Shown in pieces: positions 50,301-58,303 of a stretch of DNA of 60,000 nt. The number at the start of each line of letters is the position of its first letter. Within the stretch, counting starts at the first letter, position 1. The DNA is taken from positions 7,428,501 through 7,488,500 of the forward strand of contig NC_092573.1 of the NCBI RefSeq assembly GCF_037975245.1. Reading direction: 5' to 3'. The notes below the pieces were generated by a model that ran no database searches, was not told the DNA's origin, and saw only the letters and a list, made by a program, of their open reading frames with translations. This DNA is from Apostichopus japonicus (Eukaryota; Echinodermata; Holothuroidea; Aspidochirotida; Stichopodidae). Made by a program: the position numbers and the translations under genes.

Positions 50301-53300
50301 CTGTTGTGTGGTATCACCTAAGTCAGTAGTAAACAGTTTTGGGGATCATTCTTTTATTTGGGTATCATGTATGTTTTCATCAAGCACAAATTATGCGAGG
50401 ATAGACTTTACTTTGTTCTTTGGGAATATTTCTGTTAGAAAATTGCCGCTTTGCTATATATGATCTTCCTTTATTCCTTGGTTCTATGCAACGTTGTGAG
50501 TGTCCACCATTTTCTAGATGTTTACATCATCACCTGTGCGTTGGTTTTAAATATTTTGTTTAGCTGTTTTTGATGTTTTTTACTGATAGATGTAAATGAA
50601 CAATTGTTATATTAGCAATTGAAAGGTATCATTGAATATTCATATATTGTTGCTTTAATGTTTTGCAGACAGAGGAATATCTTGTGATCCCGAGAGAAGA
50701 CAAGAGTGAAATTTCATCGGCGAGGGGAACCCAGCCACATCTCAGGAACAGACAAGGAGGACAGAAACAAGAGGGAAAGCGCAGAGCAATTGTAATATCT
50801 GCCAGTGAGGAGCTGTCTCTTAACTTTGATGAAGAGGAGGATGATGGGAAATATCCACCTTCTCTTCCACAAAGGGCCAATTTGGACCCTACTGAGAAAA
50901 GGCCAGGGGATATTGATGATTTGAGAAACAGACACGTTTATGACGAAGTGCCATTTGAACCATTAGATGGGACTGAATATCAGACAGATATGAAACTGCA
51001 GTCTTCCAAACCTCACCAGACTGGTAATATCTACTCACGTAGCAATAAACGGAAAGCCAGATTTGGAGCTGAAATTTCGCATCAATTTGATGAGTATCTC
51101 CAAAATAGCCTTTCAGAAGATGAGGCTAGAGGATTAGATCATGGCATTACTGACAGACTGAAACAACTCTCCCAAGGAAAGTTCTTAATGGTTCTCAATT
51201 TGAAACGCTCTCCTGGAGAGAAATTGGGGATGGGTTTGAACATCCAGCACACGAAAGAGGGAAACAGTTTGACAGAGGGCGTGTTTGTGAAGAGCATCCA
51301 TCGTGGAGGAGCGGCAGCGAGGGTCAGTGGAGACAACGGCGAGAGAATGCAAGAAGGAGATGAGATTGTCATGGCAAATGACCTGGTCTTAAAGAAAGCA
51401 AGGTATGACTCAGTTGTTGAACATCTATCAAAATTGCCGGATCAGTTCATGTTTGTTGTTGCCAGACAATCAGTGGACAATGTGAGCAACAGTGAGCGTT
51501 TACTTCCCAAGGAAGAAGAAGATCTAACAAGACAATCAGTGGACAAAGTGAGCAACAGTGAGAGCTTACTGCCCAAAGAAGAAGAACAACTTTGGGATAA
51601 AATTGAACGCCATCTTGGTGTGAACTTCAAATGTCAACGGGAACAAGAGGAGACTAAGGGAAGAGAGAAGGTGGAACTAAACATTCTGTGGCATCAGCTT
51701 GAGTCTGAACTATTGAAGCTGACACCAACTTTTGACTCTGATGATAGTAACCCAGACTCCAATGACACCAGGCCATTCTCAGATCACCTCACGAACGGGT
51801 TAGATGCCCCCATCCGTAGAGTGGAGAGTGTGGAAAGTCTCGAGGAAGTAGTTAGCGTGTCAGATGTTTCAGAGCCGGAAGAAAGTTGGGTGCAGCGGTA
51901 TGATCAGGAAGCCTCGTCTGCAGGTGAGAGTGAAGAAGATGCCTTGTCTCTGGAGAGTGAAGAGGATGGTGGCTTTGAAAAGCTGGAGGATTTGCTTTCG
52001 ATGAGTCAGGAGAAACAAGCAGCGCATCTCATACTGAGTGATGAAACACAATGCTTTACTCCAGAGGTTCAGCGAGAAGCTGAAGATGAGAAGTGGAAGT
52101 TTGAACAGACACCTATCACTGATATCGATGATATCCTCTCCCTAAGTGATGAGGAAGAGGGAGTCCTTACATCTACACCTGCTGCTGCTGATGCTCCTTT
52201 CAGAGAAGTTTTTGTTTCGCAAACAATCGAACAAGTGGTAGAGGAGAGTATACAAACAGTGGACACATATCAATTGACGGATACAGAGAGAGATGATCCT
52301 GGCAAGCCAGAGATGACTCTGGCATCTCAATCATCTATCGCCGCTGCAGATGGTACGATAAAGGACCTTAACGATGATATATTTGCAAACATTCAACCAC
52401 AACCACCTGCAGGACAAGAAACACTATATGACCAATCATCAAACCTCGACAAAGTCGTTCTGAGAACCAAACACAAAGACAGAGGGTCCTTAAATTCCAA
52501 AGAGAATTCACTCTACATAAGCCCTCTGAGCTCACCCGAGAAGTCCAAGGGAGATTTCCGCTTGAGTTCCATGAGCAGTCAGTTCTCCACGTCGACATTT
52601 TCCATGAGTGACTTTTCCATCATCGATACAGATGAAGAATCGTTGAAGAGCCATGACAGTCCTCTTCATTCCAATAAATTGCAACGGATGAGTTACCATG
52701 GTTTCACTGATGCCCAGCCTCTACCTGCTGTTGGCATAAGCGGTGGCAGTCTACCTTCTAGGAAGAGGCTGATCAGACCAGATCCAGTGGATCTCTTATT
52801 TGATGATGATGATGACTCCAGTGAAGATGAGATGGTAAAGGAATTTGAGACAAGTGTTCAGTCAAACAGCTCCATCCAATCAGATGCTACCTTACAGGCT
52901 GATCATAGTGCCCTGTCAGATGTCACCTTACAGTCTGATTCAAACCTTCAATCCAGCCAGGTGGTTCAAGACGAAGAAGCTGTCTCATCGACTTTACCAA
53001 AAGAAGACGAAAGCAGCAGTGTTAAAAAAGAAACCCCTACTTCACCACGCCTGCCTCCAGATGGACATGAATCTCCAGTAGAGATCAATTGTTCCCAAGA
53101 TGGGACCTCTCCCCTCGAGGATTTGAAAGGGGTCCAAAATGGGGGTAAGGATATAGCAGAAGCTAAAACAAAAAGTAACAATTTTGGGCTGCAAGTAGTA
53201 ACTAATCAACCAACTAAAGAACCAAAGAAGAAACTTATTCCTTCCCCTCTTGTAATTTCACCCGAGAAAACCTTATTTCCCCCTCTCTTTGAGAAAAGTA

Positions 53301-55000
53301 CTCATGACAATATTGAGAAGAGAGAGTCGAATGATAACGAACCAAGTGTTAATAAAAGGGCATCATTGTTTGGAAATGTTGTGAAGAGGAAAAGCCTCTC
53401 ACCAAAATCTCCGATTTGTTCAGAGAATCCCCCGCCTAAAACATATTTTGCTGACTTACAAGTTAAACCCAAATCAGTTACAAAAGTGAAACCAATGGAA
53501 GAATCCAAAAGTACAACAAAAAAATACTTTAGTGATTTGACAGAAGATGTGGAGAAGAAGAAAGTTTCAAGCAACAGAACTTTCTCGGAAGATGCTGAAA
53601 TTCCTGAAGCCAAGAAAAAAGAAGCAAGTTTGACCGATGGGAAGACTAGTTATGAAACAGGGAACTTGATCACTGAGAAACAGTCAATTGAAGAATCCAA
53701 TAAAACAGAGAGTGAAATGACTCAGTCCTCAGCTGTGTTACTGAAGAAACTCAAATCAGATTTAGAGAAAAACAAAAATAAATCATCTCCCGTTGATTTG
53801 AACTCTTGTACGCAAAGTTTGTCTTCATCAGTAGAGTTACCACCCGGGAGTAAATCACAGGAATTGGCCGTCCCTAAGAGGTTGTCCTCGGTCTTAGGAC
53901 GGTCACAGGTTAGTAATGCTGCAGGAAATAACTTGGACAATTCTTCCACTCAAGTCAGTCATTTAGAATCTGTACAATCCAAAGTACCTCCCACCTTCAA
54001 GAAATTTTCATGGAAACAAAGTCTTAAAAGACAGGAACCAGAGACAGTACCGTTTGTGAGGAAGGGAAGTATTAAAGATAACACTGAAATGAAAAAGAGG
54101 TTAGCTGCTCGTCTGAGGAAGCTGCCGGTGAGTGATTTACCAGACGAAGAAAGGTTCCCATTTTCAGCTGGCGGTAGAACAACAGTTAAAGAAAGGTCAG
54201 GAAGACAGAAAGGAAACGACGTTGAAACACCAGAGGAGGATCTCTTACCAAAAGATAAGAGAACAGATGATTACCTTGAGAATGAGGATGAGATCAGAGA
54301 GGCAGTGAATGATGGTGAAGGTGTCAAGTTAGGTAATAGTGAGAGCATGTTTGGAAATGATGTGCAATGTGTTTCTATGGACAAAAACCAAGTTAACCAG
54401 AAAGATATCACTGGGTCAAGCAAAGTACGATATCAAGAAGAAGAGCAACCAACTCAAGAGCCAGAAAATGTATGCAAGCTGTCAGAAGAACTCTTGAATC
54501 ATAGACAGGTCATCGAAGAACAGAGATCAGATGAAGTTAAAGTGGAATCAAACTATAGTGATTTGAAAAGTAACACAGAAGGAACAAGCCACAGTGAGCT
54601 AATCACTGCATCCGGTGAAACAATAATATTTCCCTTGGATAAAACAGAGGAGGCAATAAACAGTGAGGAAGAGGGAAACAATGGTGAGGAGATGAACATC
54701 GCTGGAGAGGTTGCTGATGAGGAGATAGACGTCGCTGGAGAGGTCGCTGATGAGGAGATAAACATCGCTGGAGTGGTCGCTGATGAGGATATAAACATCG
54801 CTGGAGAGGTCGCTGATGGGGATGTAAACAAGAAGGAAACAACAGATGACTCTTCAGATGAAGCCCCTCCACCATTACCAATGTCTGCACCACCCTTACC
54901 TGTCTCCCCACCCCCAGAGGAGGGGGTTTGGAATCAGAACCAAAAATCGGACTTGGATGTCATCACAGAAAACACGGACGAAGGAGTCTTTGAAATTGTG
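21840..55000 (+). CDS. pdzd2: PDZ domain-containing protein 2 (PDZD2) orthologue, 16 coding exons, 3' partial
   Basis: Joined exons: 21840-22387, 24660-25107, 27396-27532, 29804-29936, 31586-31824, 38449-38524, 40434-40632, 40906-40979, 42432-42520, 43711-43799, 44704-44833, 45974-46106, 46323-46413, 47182-47249, 48594-48623, 50669-55000. They total 6816 bp, exactly 2272 codons, with consistent phases. The N-terminus MPIT and PDZ1-PDZ4 align in order with human PDZD2, a large scaffold linked to catenin-type junction proteins and known to yield a secreted C-terminal fragment. Carboxylate-binding loops are visible: DFGL (PDZ1), SLGI (PDZ2), GLGF (PDZ3) and SLGI (PDZ4). A fifth PDZ (GMGL loop) lies early in the giant exon. 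The vertebrate C-terminal PDZ pair must be right of the window. No membrane segment or signal peptide is seen. The family assignment is strong; interactions are inferred from vertebrates. Confidence 0.93.
22388..24659 (+). other. PDZD2 intron 1
   Basis: AT-rich intron with only chance open frames. I see no repeat array or mobile element with clear ends. Confidence 0.6.
24660..25107 (+). CDS. pdzd2: PDZD2 exon 2: end of PDZ1 and basic/Pro linker
   Basis: The acceptor is tgccacag|caaac and the donor is aagaagg|gtaagt. KLLDNALRSGSLCVAILRKV completes PDZ1 (helix B and the last strand; human 'ASYLAEQCWNGGFIYLIMLR'). A basic, proline-rich linker follows (KRRAPQPPNKRNS), then a Ser-rich stretch with a second KRKAPDIP motif. 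The two R/K-x-AP-x-(I/Q)P motifs could be SH3 or WW-type ligands. Confidence 0.9.
25108..27395 (+). other. PDZD2 intron 2
   Basis: No extra exon seen. The stretch 26560-27060 is related to the dispersed 'ggtcatttgaggtca' repeat. Confidence 0.55.
27396..27532 (+). CDS. pdzd2: PDZD2 exon 3: first half of PDZ2
   Basis: The acceptor is cattgcag|aggag and the donor is gcaag|gttagc. VKIHLVKEKGSLGIEIAGGK holds the SLGI binding loop, and GIFVAELDEGSPAAR the next strands. It corresponds to human PDZ2 'LGIQVSGGRG...VKEGGAAHR'. Confidence 0.93.
27533..29803 (+). other. PDZD2 intron 3
   Basis: No exon seen. The part 28480-29520 is richer in CpG than the rest of the intron and contains motifs such as 'gatcgcgata' and 'agagcgcacc'; see findings. 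Confidence 0.55.
29804..29936 (+). CDS. pdzd2: PDZD2 exon 4: second half of PDZ2
   Basis: The acceptor is aacacag|ggatg and the donor is cgaaag|gtaaga. DGRLQKGDEILMINGNSLL, then HQDVVQLLSQSGSIVQLVLA, completes PDZ2. The His of the HQ pair sits at the start of helix B, as in class I PDZ domains. Confidence 0.94.
29937..31585 (+). other. PDZD2 intron 4
   Basis: A purine-rich, G-rich run at about 30050-30105 could form a G-quadruplex. The block 30700-31140 begins 'aaaggggacacaaaaccc' and looks like a dispersed repeat from memory; I could not define its ends. Confidence 0.5.
31586..31824 (+). CDS. pdzd2: PDZD2 exon 5: basic/Ser-rich linker
   Basis: The acceptor is ttcttacag|aggaag and the donor is caggg|gtaagt. 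It starts RKRRKKGR, a likely nuclear-localisation-type or phosphoinositide-type basic patch, then a Ser/Thr/Pro-rich disordered linker. It contains SSMSSQFST, which recurs in the giant exon. Confidence 0.88.
32565..32830. repeat. Tandem duplication, ~130 bp x2, PDZD2 intron 5
   Basis: Both copies contain 'tatggtcatgt', 'agagctatgataaact', 'agattgaagtaattgtaaaa' and 'gatgtatatcctgc'. The second copy is slightly shorter. Confidence 0.85.
33826..34462. repeat. Minisatellite, 31-bp unit, PDZD2 intron 5
   Basis: About 20 copies of 'gtgggcctactctagcttgc' plus 'tactcatctct'. Variants differ at a few positions (gggcc/ggacc). Confidence 0.93.
34900..35050 (+). repeat. 3' tail of a LINE/SINE-type retroposon
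   Basis: 'ttgtacagcacttacgag', 'ataaggcgctttataag' and an (ATT)n tail resemble the conserved 3' ends of L2/CR1-like LINEs and their SINEs. The body is not recognisable. Confidence 0.5.
35051..38090 (+). other. PDZD2 intron 5, right part
   Basis: No exon seen apart from the retroposon tail at 36272-36450. Confidence 0.55.
36272..36450 (+). repeat. 3' tail of a LINE/SINE-type retroposon, second copy
   Basis: 'aacacgctttgagcagtaac', 'ggtgctatataag' and (TTA)n at about 36430-36449. It is the same type of tail as 34900-35050. Confidence 0.5.
38095..38415. repeat. Tandem repeat, ~105-bp unit, just before exon 6
   Basis: Three to four diverged copies with 'gtggtatcactgttgtgt', 'acaagggttgag' and 'ttatcata'. 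It ends about 30 bases before the acceptor of the 76-bp exon. Confidence 0.8.
38449..38524 (+). CDS. pdzd2: PDZD2 exon 6: short linker exon (76 bp)
   Basis: The acceptor is tctcttag|gaaagg and the donor is cctcag|gttagt. It encodes KGLDVPDSDWRSVSTSPLSP plus GKSPQ. Phases match both neighbours. The donor lies directly at the edge of a 45-bp minisatellite whose units repeat the donor sequence. Confidence 0.85.
38541..39107. repeat. Minisatellite, 45-bp unit, abutting the exon 6 donor
   Basis: About 12 copies of 'ggttggaatgaggtctggta' plus 'cctcaggttggtacccattc' plus 'tgtaa'. 45 is a multiple of three, so long open frames run on both strands; these are not genes. Confidence 0.94.
39108..40433 (+). 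other. PDZD2 intron 6, right part
   Basis: It contains a strong G-quadruplex candidate at 39512-39542 (runs of G4, G4, G9, G4, G4). No exon seen. Confidence 0.6.
40434..40632 (+). CDS. pdzd2: PDZD2 exon 7: first part of PDZ3
   Basis: The acceptor is attcttcag|gaaaaa and the donor is agaag|gtaaca. It encodes an acidic lead-in, then VEIALVKGGFGQGLGFNIVD (canonical GLGF loop) and GIFVRSLFPGGPAATDGRL. It matches human PDZ3 'GKGLGFSIAGG...GIFVKTIFPNGSAAEDGRL'. Confidence 0.95.
40906..40979 (+). CDS. pdzd2: PDZD2 exon 8: middle of PDZ3
   Basis: The acceptor is acttcag|gtgatg and the donor is ttcaaa|gtaagt. It encodes GDEILKVNGDTLSGLNQQHA plus TAKFK, equivalent to human 'GDEILDVNGIPIKGLTFQEA'. Confidence 0.94.
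41277..41311. repeat. (AT)n microsatellite
   Basis: About 17 uninterrupted AT dinucleotides in intron 8. Confidence 0.95.
41605..42310. repeat. Tandem array, ~116-bp unit, PDZD2 intron 8
   Basis: Six copies with 'cagtgtgttctatagata', 'acatacttccaggatttta' and 'gtattgatacagtgtgtt'. Spacing is 110-123 bp. Reverse open frames here are repeat artefacts. Confidence 0.9.
42432..42520 (+). CDS. pdzd2: PDZD2 exon 9: end of PDZ3
   Basis: The acceptor is gtcacag|caagta and the donor is cagaag|gtatta. QVKKGLVTLTVMSK is the last strand of PDZ3 (human 'QIRSGLFVLTVRTK'), followed by a short Ser/Pro linker. Confidence 0.92.
42521..43710 (+). other. PDZD2 intron 9
   Basis: No additional exon or repeat with clear borders. 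Confidence 0.55.
43711..43799 (+). CDS. pdzd2: PDZD2 exon 10: linker and first strand of PDZ4
   Basis: The acceptor is cttaataaag|gaaaag, with a weak pyrimidine tract, and the donor is aataaag|gtaata. It encodes KRMKSQNSDDEFITPAVH, then RRIIIEVILNK, matching human 'KDRIVMEVTLNK'. The frame phase fits exactly. Confidence 0.86.
44025..44545. repeat. Minisatellite, 38-bp unit, PDZD2 intron 10
   Basis: About 13 copies of 'cacctatataaccatttcct' plus 'tgctgttggtgccagcga'. A variant with 'catatcctacagtagctg' recurs about three times. Confidence 0.93.
44704..44833 (+). CDS. pdzd2: PDZD2 exon 11: central PDZ4
   Basis: The acceptor is tcctcag|aacatg and the donor is attatg|gtcagt. KSLGIAVICLPIPG and SGVYIHQLATATTSPARRA match human 'VGLGIGACCLALENSPPGIYIHSLAPGSVAKM'. 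The phase joins directly to 45974. Confidence 0.92.
45422..45915. repeat. 247-bp near-identical tandem duplication, PDZD2 intron 11
   Basis: Copies at 45422-45668 and 45669-45915 differ at about one base (ggtgct vs ggtgtt). Each copy holds 'ttattgcag' + 14 bases + 'gtaagat'. It lies between exons 11 and 12, inside PDZ4. Confidence 0.95.
45974..46106 (+). CDS. pdzd2: PDZD2 exon 12: end of PDZ4
   Basis: The acceptor is attttcag|tgtggg and the donor is gcagag|gtaata. VGAQVLELNGQSLCNVETKD, then KPGQVQLKISRF, corresponds to human 'RGDQILEVNSVNV...PGPVRLVIGR'. The usual GDE/GDQ is GAQ here. Confidence 0.92.
46323..46413 (+). CDS. pdzd2: PDZD2 exon 13: charged helix after PDZ4
   Basis: The acceptor is ggatttcag|gaatcg and the donor is agag|gtatgt. 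ESRQELIKAQECALRLG parallels the human post-PDZ4 helix 'SEQEMDEVIARSTYQES'. Confidence 0.88.
46414..48593 (+). other. PDZD2 introns 13 and 14 (flanking exon 14)
   Basis: Apart from exon 14 at 47182-47249 I see no other exon or repeat. A short G-rich run lies near 46682-46708. Confidence 0.5.
47182..47249 (+). CDS. pdzd2: PDZD2 exon 14: Ser-rich linker (68 bp)
   Basis: The acceptor is tttctcttag|ggagtc. The donor gacaag|gtgtgg is weaker than its neighbours. It encodes SLSPEVAGKRVAGSSSSINR plus DK. Phases fit on both sides. Confidence 0.75.
48594..48623 (+). CDS. pdzd2: PDZD2 exon 15: probable 30-bp microexon
   Basis: The block 'ttttgcctctcag|' plus 30 bases plus '|gtaggt' has a good pyrimidine tract, AG acceptor and GT donor. 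It is 10 codons long, phase 0 at both ends, and encodes PIKRVTWSSK. It can be included or skipped without changing the frame. Confidence 0.65.
48624..50668 (+). other. PDZD2 intron 15
   Basis: It contains the intact hAT MITE at 49789-50076. A short inverted repeat (gttaggcctacc / ggtagcctaac) lies at about 49287-49312. No exon seen. Confidence 0.55.
49789..50076. mobile_element. hAT-type MITE, second family, intact ends
   Basis: The element is 288 bp, with perfect 16-bp terminal inverted repeats (CAGGGTTGTCCAACCT) and a perfect 8-bp target duplication, ccctacag (49781-49788 and 50077-50084). The inside is GC-rich near the right end (ggcgggccgg). The perfect ends and duplication suggest a fairly recent insertion into the PDZD2 intron before the giant exon. 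Confidence 0.95.
50669..55000 (+). CDS. pdzd2: PDZD2 giant exon 16 (4332 bp) with extra PDZ domain and long disordered region
   Basis: The acceptor is gttttgcag|acagag and the donor is attgtg|gtgagt. It gives 1444 open codons. Contents in order: an acidic region; a PDZ domain at 51182-51469 (loop KLGMGLNI, then EGVFVKSIHRGGAAARV, MQEGDEIVMANDLVL, YDSVVEHL and FMFVVARQ); a 22-residue tandem duplication (51464-51595); acidic Ser-rich segments including DLLFDDDDDSSEDE; Lys-rich Ser/Pro segments; an 11-residue repeat (~54691-54831); and a proline-rich block EAPPPLPMSAPPLPVSPPP. Human PDZD2 likewise has a very long linker after PDZ4, mostly from one large exon. Confidence 0.93.
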
Positions 55001-55740
55001 GTGAGTCATCCTTAGTTTCTCCATTTTTGGCTCTGACGATTAATTACCATTGATGCAATTAAGAGGTGGTCTGCTTGTAAAAGATATTTCTTGGATAATT
55101 CTCACAGTCGATATGTAGATGCACATTTGATCAGATGAACCAAATTGCTTTTAGCTGAGGCCAAAGATCAGAAGAGGTCAAAATGTGCAAAATTTGTCAC
55201 ATGAAGGGAAACTTTAGAATGAAGCTCAATACTTAGTATATGGATGCTGCATACTAATTAGGTTAACTATTGTTTTAGTCGATGTTAAAGTTCATTGGTG
55301 GCGGGAGTAGAGGTCCAAATTATTGGCATTCCTCATTTTTTCTGCTCTGCCCCTTACCAAGATTTGGTATAGAAATTGAATGAGTTTTTTTATTACATAT
55401 ATTAAAATAACTCAAACATTTATTCTGTTTGTCACCAGCAGTGTAAGTTTGTAGATTCTTGTTAAGTTTTAGTTTGATTTTCATGTTTAGAAGGATCATA
55501 TTTCAATCTGAAAACTTAAAATTTTGTTTATTTGATTGCATTTATAAAGAAATGGATCCTAAGCTTTCACACAAAATATGTGTAGGTTTTGCATCTGTAT
55601 CAGAATAGTGTTACTTTTCAAAGCAAACATCAACAGCTAGGTTAGACCTACAGTACCACACTGGCAAAACAGACATACAGTACCTAGCCTACTTTCCATA
55701 AATAACCAGGCTGATGGTGTTATTAACTGGAAAGCCTAAC
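55001..55740 (+). other. PDZD2 intron 16, left part
   Basis: No exon or structured repeat seen. Confidence 0.5.
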
Positions 55741-55744
55741 TACC

Positions 55745-56575
55745 ATCTTCTTCAGGGCACTTGCGTAGTTTCAGAACATAACCTTGAACTTCAGTAAAAC
55801 TAGTAGCCAGTAGAATATGTTATGTAAAATCAATTAACTTCTTCAGGGCATTTAGTAGTTTCAGAACATAACTTTGTACTTCGGTTAAACTAGTAGCCAG
55901 TGGACTATGCTATGTAAAATCAATTAACTTCTTCAGGGCATTTGGTAGTTGCAGAACAGAACCTTGTACTTTCAGTAAAACTAGTAGCAAGTGGAATATG
56001 CTATGTAAAATCAATTAACTTCTTCAGGGCATTTAGTAGTTTCAGAACATAACTTTGTATTTCAGTAAAACTAGGAACCAGTAGAATTTTTGTATGTAAA
56101 ATCAATTAACTTCTTCAGGGCATTTAGTAGTTCAGAACAAAACTTAGTACTTCAGTAAAACTAGTAGCCAGTGGAATATGCTATGTAAAATCAATTACTG
56201 TAACTTGTTGAGGGCATTTAGTAGTTTCAGAACATAACTTTGTACTTCAGTAAAACTAGTAGCTAGTGGAATATGCTATGTAAAATCAATTAACTTGTTC
56301 AGGGCATTTAGTAGTTTCAGAACAGAACTTTGTACTTCAGTAAAACTAGTAGCCAGTAGAATATGCTATGTAATATCATGCTATGTAAAATCAATTAACA
56401 TCTTCAGGGCATTTAGTAGTTTCAGAACAGAACTTTGTACTTCAGTAAAACTAGTAGCCAGTGGAATATGCTATGTAAAATCAATTAACTTCTTCAGGGC
56501 ATTTATTAGTTTTAGAACAGAACTTTGTACTTCAGTGAAACTAGTAGCCAGTTGAATATGCTATGTAAAAGTACT
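55745..56575. repeat. Tandem array, ~90-bp unit, PDZD2 intron 16
   Basis: About nine copies of 'cttcttcagggcatttagta' ... 'aaaactagtagccagtggaa' ... 'atgctatgtaaaatcaatta'. The 90-bp period keeps one forward frame open (56295-56555), an artefact. Confidence 0.93.
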
Positions 56576-58303
56576 GTAGTATCATTATGTATTGGATAGA
56601 GGACTATGCTGTGTGGAAATTCTATGTAGCTGAATGTTTCCAACTCACAGTATCAAATGTTCTCTTTTATGTTGAAGCCAAGAAGTGTATACAATCTGTT
56701 GGTTTGGTTTTGTACAATCGCATAAACTTGGTGTTAAACAAGCTAGACTTAATAAGCAATGTGCAATCTATTTTCTATGACTGGAGCCCTCTATTTTTAT
56801 TGCACACTAGCAAGAAATGATTGTTAAGCTTAGAAAACACATTAGTATATCATACTTTTGTATTGGTAAAATATCCTTCAACAGGATCTTTTGTAGAGCC
56901 TGAAAACCAGAAGAGAACAAGTTGGGTTTGGTTTTATTTCTTGAACCTTTGTGTTTCTTGAAGCCTTTCTGTTGTTAACATTCCTTTGACATGAACTTTT
57001 GTCCTGACATTTTGTAGTTGATATTAATAGTTCTATATCTTGTCGTCTTGAAGTACACTATTGCACTTATTGATTGATTGATTGATTGGTTTGGTAGCAC
57101 ACACTCGCTTTTGTTAAGTTGTGAAGTTGACAGTTTTGATGGGAGGAAGAGTGACCAATGGGCTAAAAACAGTCTTTTCATAATCAATAAGTAATTTGAC
57201 AATATTTAATTTTGAGGTATATCTGTGATTTCGTTTTCTGTCTGTTAGTTCAGGTCATTTAAGATTACAGAAGGCATAAATGGGGACAATATTTGGTGTA
57301 TATTTAACTTGAAGGGTATGTCAACTGTCACAGTTTGCTAAAAGAGAAAGCATTCAACAGATTTAGTTGAAATGTGAAGAGCATTAATGCTCAATTGACA
57401 GCAAATCATTCAATTTGGAATGTGGGAGGTGTAACAGAAAAAGATGGAGAAAGTCATGGTGATGTTTTTTAGGCTGAAAATATCTGTGAAATTAGTAAGT
57501 ATGCACATTACTTACCATTGACCTTTCTTTGTTGGAAGAAGGAAAACATTTACTCATATGATACAACATCGATAGGAAGTTATTAAAGTTATCGAAAAAA
57601 CATAAGGATGCCTCCAACTTACATTGAGGATACAGCCCCCATTGTGACGGCAATACTGAAGACATCGAAGACATCAAAAGCACATAGCTTGAATTCACCG
57701 GTGGAATTCATGCATGACATTTCAGATACATGAGTGCATCATACTCATGTTATTATTTCTCAAAATGATTTGGTGATGCCTGCCAAGTAGCAAGATTAAT
57801 TATTTAATAGGTACTAGTTAACATGTACTGTGGGATCTTATTGTCAATGAGTAAACGACACATCTTCTCATAACCCACCTTCTTTTCTCACCTTCTCATT
57901 CCACCCTCATATCCCATTTTTCCATATCTTTATTCCATCCTTTCTTTGCATTCTCTCATCCTGCTATTCCAACTAACTTACTCTTCCCATCCTATTTCCA
58001 CCCATACATTCTATCCTCTCATCCCACCCCTTCATTTTCCACCCTCTCCTCCCGGATTCTACCCAACTCGAGAAGCTGGCTAAAAAGTTGTTGACCAGAT
58101 AGAACAAATAGTTCCGTAAAGCTTGGTTTTAACTTTAAAAAGTTTAAAATTTTTCAAGAGTTAATTTGGATTGTTGTCTATTTTAAGCAAAGCCTACTCC
58201 CTCTCCCATCTTCTCTGTAAGGAAGACCTGTGTTGGAGAAATCACAAAGATCGTCATGATTCTCTGCTATATTTCCTCCATTGGTTGACTAATAATAAGC
58301 TAT
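56576..58303 (+). other. PDZD2 intron 16, middle part
   Basis: No exon seen. It holds a short (TTGA)n run at 57069-57086 and a C/T-rich stretch at 57880-58060. Confidence 0.5.

Noticed and set aside
54553-54911. Reverse-strand frames of 92 and 102 residues in the giant exon
   Set aside because: Shadows of the 33-bp coding repeat on the opposite strand.
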